NCBI GenBank assembly: GCA_025558095.1
Contig: JAIVFI010000043.1
Location: forward strand, 1-64,000
Length of the DNA: 64,000 nt
Source of the DNA: Hyaloraphidium curvatum
Lineage: Eukaryota; Monoblepharomycota; Hyaloraphidiomycetes; Hyaloraphidiales; Hyaloraphidiaceae
Direction of reading: 5' to 3'
The position numbers were made by a program, and so were the translations under genes. Positions 32,214 through 42,975 of the stretch are shown piece by piece. Under the pieces are notes generated by a model that saw nothing but the letters and a program-made list of their open reading frames with translations, did not search any database and was not told the origin of the DNA. Every line of letters starts with the position of its first letter. Positions within the stretch are counted from its first letter, which is position 1.

Positions 32214-34223
32214 ATGTCGTCCAAGGTTCGCGCCGCGTCCTCCGGACTGTGTGGGGAGGGCAGGGCGGCGGCGGTGTGGCCCGTCGCCCCCGGGAGGCAG
32301 CCCGCCCGCCGCGGCCGCGGCCCGCATCGCGCACCGGGGCGCCGAAGACGGGCGGGTCGTGCTATTCGCCGCCCGATGCGCCCGATCCCGGGGCATTCCG
32401 GCCGCCGGGACCCGCCGCCCCCCGCCCGCCCCTTCGGCCCCCCGCTGACGCCCGCCCCCGACAGCGCAAGGCCGCGGCGACCGCCGAGTCGGAAAAAACC
32501 AAGACCTCGCGCACCTCCTCGCGCAAGGTCGACAAAATGGAGGTCGACGGCGCCGAGGTGACCACGACCACCGAGGTCACCAAGATCGTCACGACCTCGG
32601 CCGAGGCGCTGGTCGGCGACGCGCAGGAGGAGATCAACAGCCTGCGGCTGCAGCTCCAGGCCAAGGACACGGAGATTGCGGACCTGAACAAGCAGATCGC
32701 GGACGGTGGGTGCCTTGCTGCGGGCGCTCCCCGCTCCGGCCAGCTAATGGCAACGCGCAGGCTTCGCCAAGGCGGCCAAGCACTCGGAGATCACCGCCGG
32801 GCTCAACGCCAAGATTGCCGAGCTCGAGCTCCGCGTCAAGGAGTCGTACGAGCGCTACGTGACCATCGAAAAGACCGTCACCATCCTCCGCGTCGAGAAG
32901 GCCGAGGCCGAGAAGAAGATCGCCGAGGTGTCCAAGGAGCTCAAGCACGCCTCGGCGGCCAGCACGGCCGAGCTGGACAAGCTCAAGGGGGAGAACCACC
33001 GCCTGAAGGACCAGGTGAAGGAGTACAAGGAGCTGGCGGCCAAGCTCGAGAAGGAGGGCGGCGAGGCGTGGGCCGCGCTCAAGCAGGTCGAGGACAACGC
33101 GGCCGCGGCGCTGCACCAGGTGCGTACCCTGCAGGCCGGTGGGGTATCCGGGGGAAGGGGCTGACGGGGTCCCCGTGCAGGCTGCGGCCGCCGAGAGGGC
33201 GATCGCCGAGAAGCTCAAGGAGGCCCAGGCCGACGACGAGTACATGTGGGTCTCAACCGCGCCTCTCCGCCGGCGGATAGGACGCTCACCGCTGCTCTCG
33301 CGGCAGGGACAACCTGGTCAAGGAAAAGGCCCGCGAGATCGCCGACCTCAAGAAGGCCGAGGCCGCCATGGCCAAGGCCCTCGCCGAGGCGCAGGCCGAC
33401 GACGCGGCGATGGAGAAGCTCATCTCGCAGAAGGACAAGGAGCTCAAGAAGATGGAGGCCGAGCGGCGCGCGCTGGCCAAGCAGCTCGCCGACGCCAAGG
33501 CGGACGACGCCTACATGGACGACCTGGTCAAGCAGAAGGACGCGGAGCTGCAGAAGCTCGCCAAGCAGAAGGAGGCGCTGGCCAAGAAGCTGGCCGACGC
33601 CGAGGCCGACGACGTGTACATGGACAAGCTGGTCAAGGACCAAAAGTCCAAGCTCGACGCGCTGCACGCCAAGGAGAAGGAGCTCGCGGACAAGCTCAAG
33701 GCCGCCCAGGCCGACGACAAGTACATGTGCGTCGCCCGGCTCGCCGCCTCATCCCATCCCGCCCCCGCTCACCTACCGTTGCCCGCCGTCCAGGGAGGAC
33801 CTCGTCAAGAACAAGGACGAGCAGATCGCCGAGCTCCAGAGCCAGATCAAGCAGCTCACCTCGGTCATCCGCACCACCCAGATCGAGATCAAGCAGCTCA
33901 TCGCCTCGCGCGAGGGCCTCATCGCGCGCCTCGAGGGGTCCGCGGCCTTCTACGAGAAGATCAGGAAGCTGGTCAGGATCACGGCGGACCTCGAGGAGGA
34001 GGCCAACAAGGAGTACAGCAGGGACCTGGACGTGGGTTGAACCCGGCCGCCCTTGCCCGGTGCGGATGGGCGCTGACCGGTCTCCTCCCCCGCGCGCCTG
34101 CAGTGCATGAAGGCGTTCGGCGGCGCCATCACCGTGACCATCGCCACCATCGTCGAAGAGACGACGACGACCACCGCGACATCGTCGGCGCCGTCGCCGA
34201 CCAAGGCCAAGGGCAGGAAGTAG
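32214..34223 (+). CDS. Repetitive coiled-coil protein
   Basis: Seven exons: 32214-32225, 32465-32705, 32761-33119, 33181-33245, 33307-33726, 33794-34031 and 34104-34223, giving 480 residues. Exon 1 encodes only MSSK and intron 1 is 239 bases, so the first exon is the weakest part. After a Ser/Lys/Thr-rich start the protein is almost all heptad-type helix, rich in Lys, Glu, Ala and Leu. A repeat of roughly 30-35 residues is marked by ADD-x-YM-x-x-LV-K, for example ADDAYMDDLVKQKDAEL and ADDVYMDKLVKDQKSKL. The tail is Thr-rich and basic. It is likely a structural or scaffolding protein, and no enzyme motif is present. Confidence 0.72.
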
Positions 34224-34534
34224 GCCGCGGTGCGGGCGCGCTGTGCGCGCTGCTCTGTACAATGCCGCTGCAAAAAGACTAGGTCGTTTGTGATTCCATC
34301 TTCGAAGGGTCCCGGGGCGTCCATCGCGCAGAGCATCGGAGGGACTGTGGCCGGGCCCTTCTTTCCGTGCCTGTGAGCACCGATCGTCCTCGTGCAGAAC
34401 CCATGGAAGGCCGACTACAAGTGAAGCCAGGCCACCTCGGGCTACATTGCATCTCATGCTATCGCTCGTCCAACGGAGGATTTTCTCTTATCGTGAGGGT
34501 CCCGCGCCCCGCTCCCCACGCCCCGCGTTGACCT
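34224..34534. other. Intergenic spacer
   Basis: 311 bases after the coiled-coil gene with no gene evident. The following segment is a pseudogene, so part of this may be its former upstream region. Confidence 0.35.
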
Positions 34535-35500
34535 GTAGCTCTTCAGACACCTCGCATACTCCCGAGTCCGGCGCGCTTTCGGGCCCGGCGGCTCCGGATC
34601 CGCCGCCCATCGTGCGTCCCCCGCCCGAGCTGCTTGCAGGCAGAGAGCCGACGGCGATCGTGTGCCGCCGGCGCCCTGCTCCGCCGTCTCGAACCTCTTG
34701 CGGGAGGTTGCCATCCCTGTCCTCGTCGAATCGGTCGTGCTCCGTTCGAACTGGCTCGCGGCCCCGGAACGGCGCTCGCCCGGTCGCACCTCGGCGTGGC
34801 GGGAAGAGCCCGGAAACACGGTCCCTGCGCGACTCTCCTGCGGCCTTTCGCCAGCGTCGCGAACCCGAGTGCGCCTCGCCCTGCGCGGCCGCACGGCCCC
34901 GGAATCCCCGGCCGACCCCCCCGCGCACCTCGCCAGTCTCCAAGTCCAATTCTTGTGGGATCGAAGAGGGCACAGGGGAATGCCTGGCAGGCACGGCTCA
35001 GGTTCTCGCTGGGCCTGCTCGGCATCCGTTCCGAATGCCGGGCCGCACAGTCATCGAGGCCGATCGCCCGCGCCTCCGCGCCCCGCAAGCCCGGAGCAGC
35101 GCGGACCGCGGCTCTGCGCGGCTCATGGCGCGCATCGGAGCAAAGCACCGCCGGCTGCTCGGGAACCCGGTCGCATGTGCGGGGCTTCCGGAGATCGCGC
35201 TCTCCGCGCCGTTCCGGCCCAAGGACGTCGTCCTCCGGGCCCGGCCGGGTCCGCTGGGCCCCGAACCACCCGTCTGGCGGGCGGCGGTGACGGCGGAGGG
35301 GCAGCTCCGTTGCCTCGGGCTGGTGGGTTTTCGACGGGCATCATCCGGCCCGGGGTTCCCCCGGACGACGGCGCTGGCGGTGTTTGTGACGGGCGTCGGC
35401 CTCCTGGGTTTCGGCAGAGCAGAGATCCCAGGCGTGCGGTGCTGCGGAGCCGCGTGCGTCGCATCAAGGTGGAGATGTGTGACTTGCTGTCGAACGGAAA
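34535..35500 (+). pseudogene. Decayed copy of the F-box-type gene at 41,703
   Basis: No single frame is intact, but successive pieces in different frames match the F-box-type protein in order. PESGALSGPAAPDPPPIV then PPPELLA correspond to its N-terminus. LREVAIPVLVESVVLRS matches FCEVASPVLVESVRVRW. RLMARIGAKHRRLLG, SAPFRPKDVVL and QLRCLGLVGF match RFMSRLGADHPRLLG, SPLFRPGELAL and VRCLRLSNL. GFPRTTALAVFVTG with LLGFGRAEIPGV matches GVPRTEALEVDVTG with TLGIGKTEIPRV. Several frameshifts separate these blocks and the LRR-like middle is heavily eroded. A long plus-strand open frame across the area is therefore not a real gene. Confidence 0.78.
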
Positions 35501-35703
35501 GGGAGGCGCGCACGGTCATGCGAATATCAGGTCCAATTGGTGAAAGTGGCAAGAAGTACACCAGAGCGCGGCTGCCGGCGCCGCGTCGAAGAAGAGCACC
35601 GTCCGCGGCGCGGAAGGGTAAGTCCAAGCCGTCCCAGTCTCAGGAGGCCCGTCACAATGTCAAGTGCGCCCAGAGCAAACCCAACGCATCCGTCGATCCG
35701 GCG

Positions 35704-36675
35704 CTAGGCGGCCGTCCTGTCCGGCTGCCCGCCCGGATCGCCCGCCCAGTAACCCTCGTAAGCCCCCTGCCCCCCTCCCTCCACCTCCGACGCCAGCACC
35801 GGCTTCCTCCCCCTCCGCCTGACCGGCACCCCCCTGCACGACTTTTCGTGCACCGCACGGTTGTCGCTCCGCTTGAACACCGCGCCGCAGCCGCCGCCCT
35901 TGCGGCAGGGATGGTTGCGCGCCTCGGAGTGCACGGTGGCGCCGTGGCGCGACAGCTGGGAGGAGGTGCGGAAGGCGGCGGGGCAGCGCGGGCACGCATG
36001 GGTGCGGGAGGAGGAGGAGCCGCGGCGGGGCGAGGAGTCGTCGTCGGAGGAGGCGGAGGAGGGCGAGGAGGGCGGCGAGCGGGGCTGCGGGGGCTCGGGG
36101 CGTGCCGGCGGGGGTGGCGCGGGCCGCGGCGCGGGATCGCGGGGGCGCTGGGTGCCGTACGCCGGGAGAGGCGGGTAGGCAGCGTGTGGCGCGGATGGAG
36201 GAGGTGCCTGGTAGGCATGGTACGGTGTGTAGGGTGCATTCGGGGCCCAGGGGGCGTAGGAAGGATACGGGGCCTGCTGCGGGAAACCGGGCAGCCGCGG
36301 CGCCGTGTAGCCGTAGCCCGGGAGGGGCGGGAAGCCGGGGTATGCCGGCAGCCCCACTTGCGGCGGTAGCTGGTGGATGTGCGGCGGGGGGGCGTTGGGG
36401 CGCGCGTGCCGCCACGCGAGCCCCGGGGTGGCCGGCTGCAGCCACCGCGGCGGCGAGGGCGAGCGGCGCGGCGGCCACGCGGCCGGCTGCGCGGGGCGTG
36501 TCAGCGAGCCGCTGCCGTCCGACACGGGCGACGGCAGCCCGCTGGGCGGCGCTGCGCCGGGGGCGGCCGGCCGGCCGCGGGGTGCGGCTGACGCGGCCGG
36601 CGGCGCGGGCGCGGGCGCGGGGGGGGCGTCGCCGCCCGCCGGCCCCGACCGGTTCAGCAGCGTCGCGATGTCCAT
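35704..36675 (-). CDS. C2H2 zinc-finger protein with Pro/Tyr-rich N-terminus
   Basis: A single exon of 323 residues from ATG 36675 (MDIATLLNRSG), a start commonly seen in fungal C2H2 regulators. The first ~210 residues are Pro/Ala/Tyr-rich and disordered. A Ser/Asp patch (SSASSDDDSSPRRGSSSS) precedes two fingers. The first is CPRCPAAFRTSSQLSRHG with a paired His. The second is an atypical finger with C-x5-C, FKRSD and H-x3-C (VHEKSC). A basic RRRGRKP motif after the fingers could be a nuclear signal. The open frame extends upstream without a clear alternative start. It is a probable DNA-binding regulator. Confidence 0.75.
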   Translation of the reverse strand: MDIATLLNRSGPAGGDAPPAPAPAPPAASAAPRGRPAAPGAAPPSGLPSPVSDGSGSLTRPAQPAAWPPRRSPSPPRWLQPATPGLAWRHARPNAPPPHIHQLPPQVGLPAYPGFPPLPGYGYTAPRLPGFPQQAPYPSYAPWAPNAPYTPYHAYQAPPPSAPHAAYPPLPAYGTQRPRDPAPRPAPPPPARPEPPQPRSPPSSPSSASSDDDSSPRRGSSSSRTHACPRCPAAFRTSSQLSRHGATVHSEARNHPCRKGGGCGAVFKRSDNRAVHEKSCRGVPVRRRGRKPVLASEVEGGGQGAYEGYWAGDPGGQPDRTAA

Positions 36676-38191
36676 CGCCGCACAGGCTGCGTTCCCCTGG
36701 AACCCTTGTTGGGTCGGAGAAATGGGGATAATCGGGAGCAGAGTCGGGGCCCCCGCCAGCGGATCTCCGTCGGCCACGCCCACACAAACACGCCGCGGGC
36801 GACGCGCCCGGCTCGGGTCCCCAGAATAACTCCGGACCCAGCAAAGGGCTGCTTCCCGCGCGCCGGCCCGGCAGAGCGGCGCGGGGGTCTCCTTGCAAAC
36901 AGCGCAGCCAAGCGGAGTCCAGACCCCCCAATTGGTCCCTTGAGCCCGAAACGGAACGGTGCCACATGCAGGCCGAGCACTTTCCGATAGCAGCAGGTAG
37001 CCCTCGGGCCCGGCGTCGATTGTCATTCTCGACCGTCCCGGAGCGAGGGCGCCGCGTTCCGGCCCCGCCAGCAACGGAAACCCCCAATAACCTCCCAATG
37101 CTGTGCACCATCCGAGGCTGGAGGGGGCGGCCGACCCCGCTTCCCCGACACCCCTCGAACCGGATCCGCTGCGTCCTTTAGCAACAATTAGGCACCGAAT
37201 CTCTGCCTTTCAGTTTACTTGCTGCCGCGTCGCGCGACAAACGGCCGCCTCGAGTTTCGCGACCCGCCCGCCGAGGTCTCGACTCCAGACCAGCCAGTCC
37301 AGCCTCCGACGGTTCAACCTTTAGCGCTCCTGTCGGGCAGAGGCCGTGCTTCCACACCAGTCCCGGCGCACGAAGCAGTGCCCCGAGTCTATAGCTAATT
37401 GTCCCGGGAACCTCGTCTCCTTCGGGACGACAACCGCCCAGCAACGCCCGACCTCCCACATCCCGTCGGCACCCTTCCGGAGCCGCACCGCAAGCTCCCC
37501 TGCCTCCCCCGCAGCTCCCCGCGCACGCAACAGACACATCGCCCTCCATCCGCCCTTCTCCGCTCCACCGTTCGCACCACCGCCCTCGATCGTCCGCCCT
37601 CCGCCCGGCCGCAGCTTTACCCGCCTCCACCCCCTTCCCGCGCTTCTTCGGCCGCGCGGGATGCGCACGACCGGCGCCGAAACGCTCGCGTTAAGCTCCC
37701 CCGCACCCGTCAATCCGTCTCGCGGGCCTTCGGCGCCCGGTGCCGCGGCCCGGCCCCGCGAGGCACGGGCGGCGGGGTTTAATCGAGGCGCATGGCTTTC
37801 GCGGTCGCCGCCCCGCCCCGACCGCTCCCATTGCCGCGCGGGGGAAACGGACGGATGGGGGCGGCAGGGCTTCCGGGGTGCCCTCGCGTCCGGTTGTGCG
37901 CCGGTCGGAAGCCCGCGCGGCCGCGGAAGGAAGCCTCGCGGATCGGGAGTGGCTGCGCGGGCGGCGCGGGCTCGCGTCGGGGTCGGCCGCGTCGTGGTCC
38001 TCGCGCAAGGGGGGGGCGGGTGGATTAATACCGTTTCCGCCTGGGAAGACTGGATTTGGTCTTCGGAGAAGTGTTTCGGCTCGCCTTGGCTTTCTAGTTT
38101 GCGGATAAGTACTGCTTTCCGCCGAGCGCCGCTTTGCCGCGCGGCCCGCCGCGTCACTCCAGCCGGCTCGGGGCCGCCGGCCCGGCCGCCA
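36676..38191. other. Long intergenic region with no recognised gene
   Basis: 1.5 kb with no convincing exon on either strand. Long open frames here run on both strands with Arg/Pro/Ser-rich translations, the mark of GC-rich non-coding DNA. 37,380-37,660 is C-rich with CT tracts. The left part should contain the promoter of the C2H2 gene, and the right end abuts the 3' end of the monooxygenase gene. Confidence 0.45.
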
Positions 38192-40346
38192 TCACCTCGC
38201 GAGGATCGTTTTCATCGCCTCCCGGAGCTCCTCCCCCGCCGCGCCCTCCTCCCCCTCCGGCACCGCCCGCTTCCTCCACCCGACCATCTGGTCCGGCCGC
38301 ACCAGCACCGCCCCCGACTCCCCGATCCCGGAGACCGCCGCCCACTCCCCCAGGAAATCCGATGCCCCCTTCCCCGGCCCGACGACCACCAGCCGCACCT
38401 CCACCCCGAGCTCCTTCCCCACCTTTCCCGCCGCCGGACCCCACACGGCTTCCCCCCGCAGCCCGGTGAACACCGCGAACCCAGGCTTCCCAGCGCGCGT
38501 GCCGCACAGGTCGAGCGTGCTCACGCGCCTGCCCCGGGCGTCGAACAGCCACGCATGGGGCAGCCGGTGGCCGGGTACGGTGGTCGGGCGGTACTCCAGC
38601 TCGGCGTCGCCGACGGCCGGCGCGGAGTCGGCGTCGGGAGAGGCGTCGGGGACGACGGCGGAGGACGTGTAGCTCTGCGCGGCAAACAGAATCAGCGGTC
38701 CGCCTCCGGCCGGGCGCCCCGGGAAACCCACGTGGTTCATCTCCACCCCCAGCGCGTTGAACTCGTACTCCTTCCCCGCGATCCCGTCCCTCAGCGCCCT
38801 CCTGATCCCCTCCCCCGCCGCGGACCCCGAGCGGAACTCCCCCAGCGCGCGCTCCATGTCCTCGGGCCCGAAGCCCTCCCCGAACCCGAGGGCATCGAAG
38901 ATGGGCGCGAACTCGGTTATGCTCTTGTTGGCCCGCGCGACGATCTGCTTCCCCACGGGCGCCCGCTCGGCGTCGTACGAGTGCAGCAGGCCGCACCCGG
39001 CGGCGCCGCGGAGCACCAGCGCGAGCTTCCAGGCGAGGTTGTACGAATCCTGGATCGACGTGTTGCTCCCCAGCCCGTTGGACGGCGGGTGGCGGTGCAC
39101 CGCGTCGCCGGCGCAGAACACCAGGGGGTCCGGGAACGCCGCCGTGGGGAGGGGGACGTACCGCTCGGCGTGGCAGTCGTTGACGGTCCAGGTGGAGACG
39201 GACTTGATCCTGGCGTCGAGGTCGGGCACGCCGACGAGCTGCCGCACCACGGCGAGGGCTTCCTCGTCCGTGAAGGATCGGCCCTCGGGCGGGCAGCCCC
39301 AGATCACTGGATGGCGCGGAAGGCGTCAGCCGGGCGTGCCGCCGCCCGAGGGAGGGAGACCCACGGAGCCACTCGTTCCACGGCCTGACCATCCTTACCA
39401 ACCCCATCCCGATGCCCCCGTTCTTGGAATCCGCCCCCGGCTGGAGGATCCAGTACAGCACCGACGGCCTGTGGGCCACGTACCGCGACAGATCGCACTC
39501 GAAGATGACGTTGACGCTCCCCGCGACGCCCATCTTCCCCTTGAAGGGCAGCCCGGCGTCGCCGGCGACCTTGGACCTGCCTCCGTCGGCGCCGACGAGG
39601 AACCGCGCGCGGACGAGGGAGATCCCGGCGTCCGGGTCGGAGGGGTCCGCGGGGACGAGGCGGTTCCGCACGCGGGCGACGACGTGCGGGTGGGGGTAGT
39701 CCGGGGTGGGAAGGCGCTGCTCGTAGGAGAGATATTCGGTGTTGAACATGGGGATGGTGCCGCGGGTGCAGGCCTGGCCGAAGAGCTGGGGCGGAGGGCG
39801 GTCGGCACGCGGATCGGGAGCGGACCGCCGGCGAGCGACCCACGATGGGTTCCATCAGGTTCTGCGGCATGTCGCACGGCCTGCTCGGGCTGGCCATGGT
39901 GTAATCGGCCAGCCGGCGCGGGTGGGTGCCCCAGGCCATGATCCGGCCGAGCTCCTCGCCGGCGAGGGAGGTGGCGAAGATAGTGTTGCCCATGATGTCC
40001 TGCGGCGCCGCGTAGAGGTTGACCTCGTCCTCGACGCCAAAGTCGCGGAGGACCTCCATCGTGCGGCTGTTCGTGATCTGTGGGTCGCAAAGCGGGGGAG
40101 CTCGTTGGTGCCCTGGAGGTTCCAACGGGCGCGCTCGCGTTGACCCACGTGAGCCCTGGGTGTGTCCGCCAACCATCTGAAAGATTCCAGTTAGCACTTC
40201 GTCTCAAAGTTCCCACGATTGCCCCACCTGTACTTCGTGACGACGAGGTTCTTGACGCCGTAAGTCGACAGCGCCAGGGCCATGGCCGAACCGGCCGGGC
40301 CGCTCCCCACAATGAGCACGTCGGTGTCGATCGTCGGCGGCGCCAT
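38192..40346 (-). CDS. FAD-dependent aromatic monooxygenase (phenol / 2,4-dichlorophenol hydroxylase family)
   Basis: Five exons: 40346-40228, 40176-40149, 40077-39844, 39785-39365 and 39306-38192, giving 638 residues. The FAD ADP-binding motif is VLIVGSGPAGSAMALAL near residue 10. HITNSRTMEVLRDFGV, the DG motif GADGGRSKVAGDAGLPFKG and the third motif CAGDAVHRHPPSNGLGSNT are all characteristic of the PheA/TfdB group. The C-terminal thioredoxin-like domain is present. These flavoproteins hydroxylate phenols with NADPH and O2. Exon 2 is only 28 bases but is required to join RWLADTPRAH to ITNSRT. It is divergent from an intradiol dioxygenase across 176 bases, which strongly suggests a shared aromatic-degradation step. 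Confidence 0.86.
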
Positions 40347-40522
40347 CTTGTCCCCCGTCGGGTCGTGCTGCGCGGTGAGGCAAGGAGCGCGGTCGGCGCG
40401 TCCCGCGGGGGACACTTGCCACAACCTCCCGGCCTCGCAACTTGCCTTCACCGCCTCCACCGACCCGCCGCCGCTCACCCGGCTTTTTTCTCATTTCCCG
40501 CCGTGCTTCCCACCTTTTGGCG
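40347..40522. promoter_or_regulatory. Bidirectional promoter of the monooxygenase / intradiol dioxygenase pair
   Basis: Only 176 bases separate the two start codons, so one short region must serve both genes. No binding site could be identified by eye. Confidence 0.55.
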
Positions 40523-41560
40523 ATGGCGGCCCCGAACGGCACGCCGCTCACGCTCGCCACGATGACCGAGCACGTGCTCGCGGCCACCACGCAGGGCATC
40601 CCGCCCGGGCCCAACGCCGCACGCACAAAGGAGGTGCTCACCTCGCTCATCACGCACCTGCACGACTTTGCCCGCGAGACCAACCTGACCACGGAGGAAT
40701 GGGAGCTCGGCATCGACTTTTTGACGCGCGTGGGGCAGAAGTGCGACGACAAGCGGCAGGAGTTCATCCTGCTCTCGGACGTGCTGGGCATGTCCAGCGT
40801 CGTCGACGGGCTCAACAACCCCGTGCCGTCGCCGGAGCAGAAGATGCAGGCCACCGAGAGCACCGTGTTGGGGCCGTTCTGGTGGGAGCACTCGCCCGAG
40901 GTCGCGGCGGGGGGCAGCATCTCGGCCGGCGGGGAGGAGGAGGGCGAGCCGCTGCTCGTCCGCGGGCACGTGTACGACACCGACGGGAATCCTGTGGAGG
41001 CCATCCTGGACGTCTGGGAGACCGACGCGTGGGTTCGACGCGTCCGCTACCGCCGCTACTGTTCACTCGCCCTCCCCAAAACGCCAGACACGGCCAATAC
41101 GACGTGCAGTACTCCTCCCCCAACCCCAACCACCGCGGCCGCATCCGCTCCTCCCCCGCCGACGGCTCTTTCCTCTTCACCGCCATCCTCCCCATCACCT
41201 ACCCCATCCCGACCGACGGCCCCGTCGGGGAGCTGCTCCGCGCCACGGGGCGGCACCCGATGCGGCCGAGCCACATGCACTTCATGATCACGCCGGCTGG
41301 GAAGGGAGCGAGGAAGCTGGTGACGAGCATCTACGACGTGGGTCGCAGCAACCGTGGGCCGCAATCTGGGGCTGATCCCGCGTCGCCAATTCGCGCAGTC
41401 GAGGGATCCGCACGTGCTGAGCGACACCGTGTTCGGCGTCAAGTCGTCGCTCATCGCCACGTACCGCAAGCTCGCGGCGGACGACCCGGACGCGGCCAAG
41501 GTCGGGTTCAAGGGCGGGGAGTGGCTGCTGGAGTGGGACTTTGTGCTCGGGAAGAAGTAG
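40523..41560 (+). CDS. Intradiol ring-cleavage dioxygenase (hydroxyquinol/catechol 1,2-dioxygenase family)
   Basis: Three exons: 40523-41028, 41088-41337 and 41399-41560, giving 305 residues, the usual size. A helical N-terminal dimerisation region (FILLSDVLGMSSVVDGLNN) precedes ESTVLGPFWWEHSPE. The iron ligands are visible: Tyr in HGQYDVQY, Tyr in LPITYPIPTDGP, and the His pair in MRPSHMHFMI. SDTVFGVKSSLI near the end fits hydroxyquinol 1,2-dioxygenases better than plain catechol enzymes, but specificity is inference. It cleaves between the hydroxyl groups of a diphenol to a muconate or maleylacetate-type product, following the FAD hydroxylase encoded divergently. Confidence 0.87.
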
Positions 41561-41702
41561 CGGACGATGTCGACGGACTTTGTGCGTGGCACACGGCGTT
41601 CAACATCTCTGCGCCGGAACAATGTCTGTGGAGCCGAATCGCGGGGACCCAAGTCCCCCCCCCCTGACTCCACGCCCTTCGCCGACCCTTCTGCCCTCCT
41701 CG

Positions 41703-42770
41703 ATGGCCGTCGACTCGGGCGCCTCGAACGCCCTCGATGTCGCGGACCCGGCGCCCATCCTCGCTCTGCCGCCCGAGATGCTCGCCAAAGTGTTCAGCTG
41801 GCTGAGGGCGGACGGGAACCCCGCGCCGCTCGCTGTCTGCCGCACCGTCTCGAAGTACTTCTGCGAGGTCGCGTCGCCGGTGCTGGTCGAGTCGGTCAGG
41901 GTGCGGTGGAGCTCGCGCGCCGCGGGGCTGGCGCTGCCCGCATCGCGGTGGGCGGCGTCCGTGAAGAACCTGCGCCTGGAGAGCCTGGATGACTGCGACG
42001 GGTTTCTCCGGGCATTCCCGAACGTCAGGAAACTGCACATGGACCTGCACGTCTCCGCGTTGGAGGACCCGGCGGGCGCGCTGCTCGGCCTGGCCGGCCT
42101 CGAGGAGCTCGTGCTGTGCCTCGAAGAGGGCGGGGCAGAGTGCCTTTCGCGGCTCAGGTTCCCATCCTCGGTGGTCTCGCTGGCGCTGCACGACGTGTGG
42201 TTCGAGGGCCTGCCCGCGGACGCGCTGCCGGCCGTCGAGTCGGACTGCCCCTTCCTCCGCACGCTGGAGGTGAGCAGCAACGCGACGCACGGCATGGGGC
42301 GCTTCATGTCGCGGCTCGGGGCGGACCACCCCCGCCTGCTGGGGTGCCTGGCCGCGTTCGAGGGGCCGACCTCGGCCCTTGCCCGCGAGACCGCGCTGTC
42401 CCCGCTGTTCCGGCCGGGGGAGCTCGCCCTCTGGGCCCCGCTGTATCCGCCCCTGCCCGGCCATCCAGAGTGGTGGGCCGACGCCGCGGAGAGGTGGGAT
42501 GTCCGGTGCCTCCGGCTGTCGAACTTGTCGACGGGCGTGCTGCGGCGCGGGGTTCCCAGGACGGAGGCGCTGGAGGTGGACGTCACGGGCACCGGGACCC
42601 TCGGTATCGGGAAGACGGAGATCCCGAGGGTGGAGGCGATGCTGCGGGTCCGCGCAAGGAGGATTGAGGTGCCAGGGTTGGGGTCGTTGCTGGGGTACTT
42701 TGCCGAGGGCACGGACGAGGCGGAGGAGGTGCGCATGTGGGAGCGGCTGGCTGATCGGGGGCGTTCCTAG
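41703..42770 (+). CDS. F-box-type protein with degenerate leucine-rich C-terminus
   Basis: A single exon of 355 residues, ATG 41703. The N-terminal F-box-like stretch includes LPPEMLAKVFSWLRADG and the SKYFCEVASPVLVESVRV helix. The rest has irregular Leu-rich segments (VKNLRLESLDDC, VRKLHMDLHV, LEELVLCLEEG), as in F-box/LRR proteins that choose substrates for SCF ubiquitin ligases. It begins 143 bases after the dioxygenase stop but is not evidently functionally tied to it. A decayed relative sits at 34,535-35,500, so this family is in local birth and death. Confidence 0.72.
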   Translation: MAVDSGASNALDVADPAPILALPPEMLAKVFSWLRADGNPAPLAVCRTVSKYFCEVASPVLVESVRVRWSSRAAGLALPASRWAASVKNLRLESLDDCDGFLRAFPNVRKLHMDLHVSALEDPAGALLGLAGLEELVLCLEEGGAECLSRLRFPSSVVSLALHDVWFEGLPADALPAVESDCPFLRTLEVSSNATHGMGRFMSRLGADHPRLLGCLAAFEGPTSALARETALSPLFRPGELALWAPLYPPLPGHPEWWADAAERWDVRCLRLSNLSTGVLRRGVPRTEALEVDVTGTGTLGIGKTEIPRVEAMLRVRARRIEVPGLGSLLGYFAEGTDEAEEVRMWERLADRGRS

Positions 42771-42975
42771 CCTTCGCTTGAAGGCGACTGCCGGTCAGAT
42801 GTTAGTCTTTGACATGCATCCGTCGAATACGGTCGTGCCGAAGGAAGGGGGCGAAAAGGAGGGAATAGGGACAGGGACGTAGGGACCGCTTGGGAGGGAG
42901 CCTTTCCCCGACGCACACACGCGCACCACCGAGCTTCCGACCCTTCCGAGCGGCCACAACCGACGGCCGCGTGCC

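Noticed and set aside
31908-32396. Upstream extension of the PHD-finger protein
   Set aside because: The frame is open to 32396 but overlaps the divergent gene at 32214 and has no domain. A shorter start was chosen and the uncertainty noted.
34447-36369. Plus-strand open frame of 640 codons
   Set aside because: It runs across a frameshifted F-box-type pseudogene and then antisense to the C2H2 gene. Its translation is Arg/Pro-rich with no domain.
37346-38191. Plus-strand frame continuing into 39388
   Set aside because: Most of it is antisense to the FAD monooxygenase, and the upstream part is low-complexity Pro/Arg/Ser.
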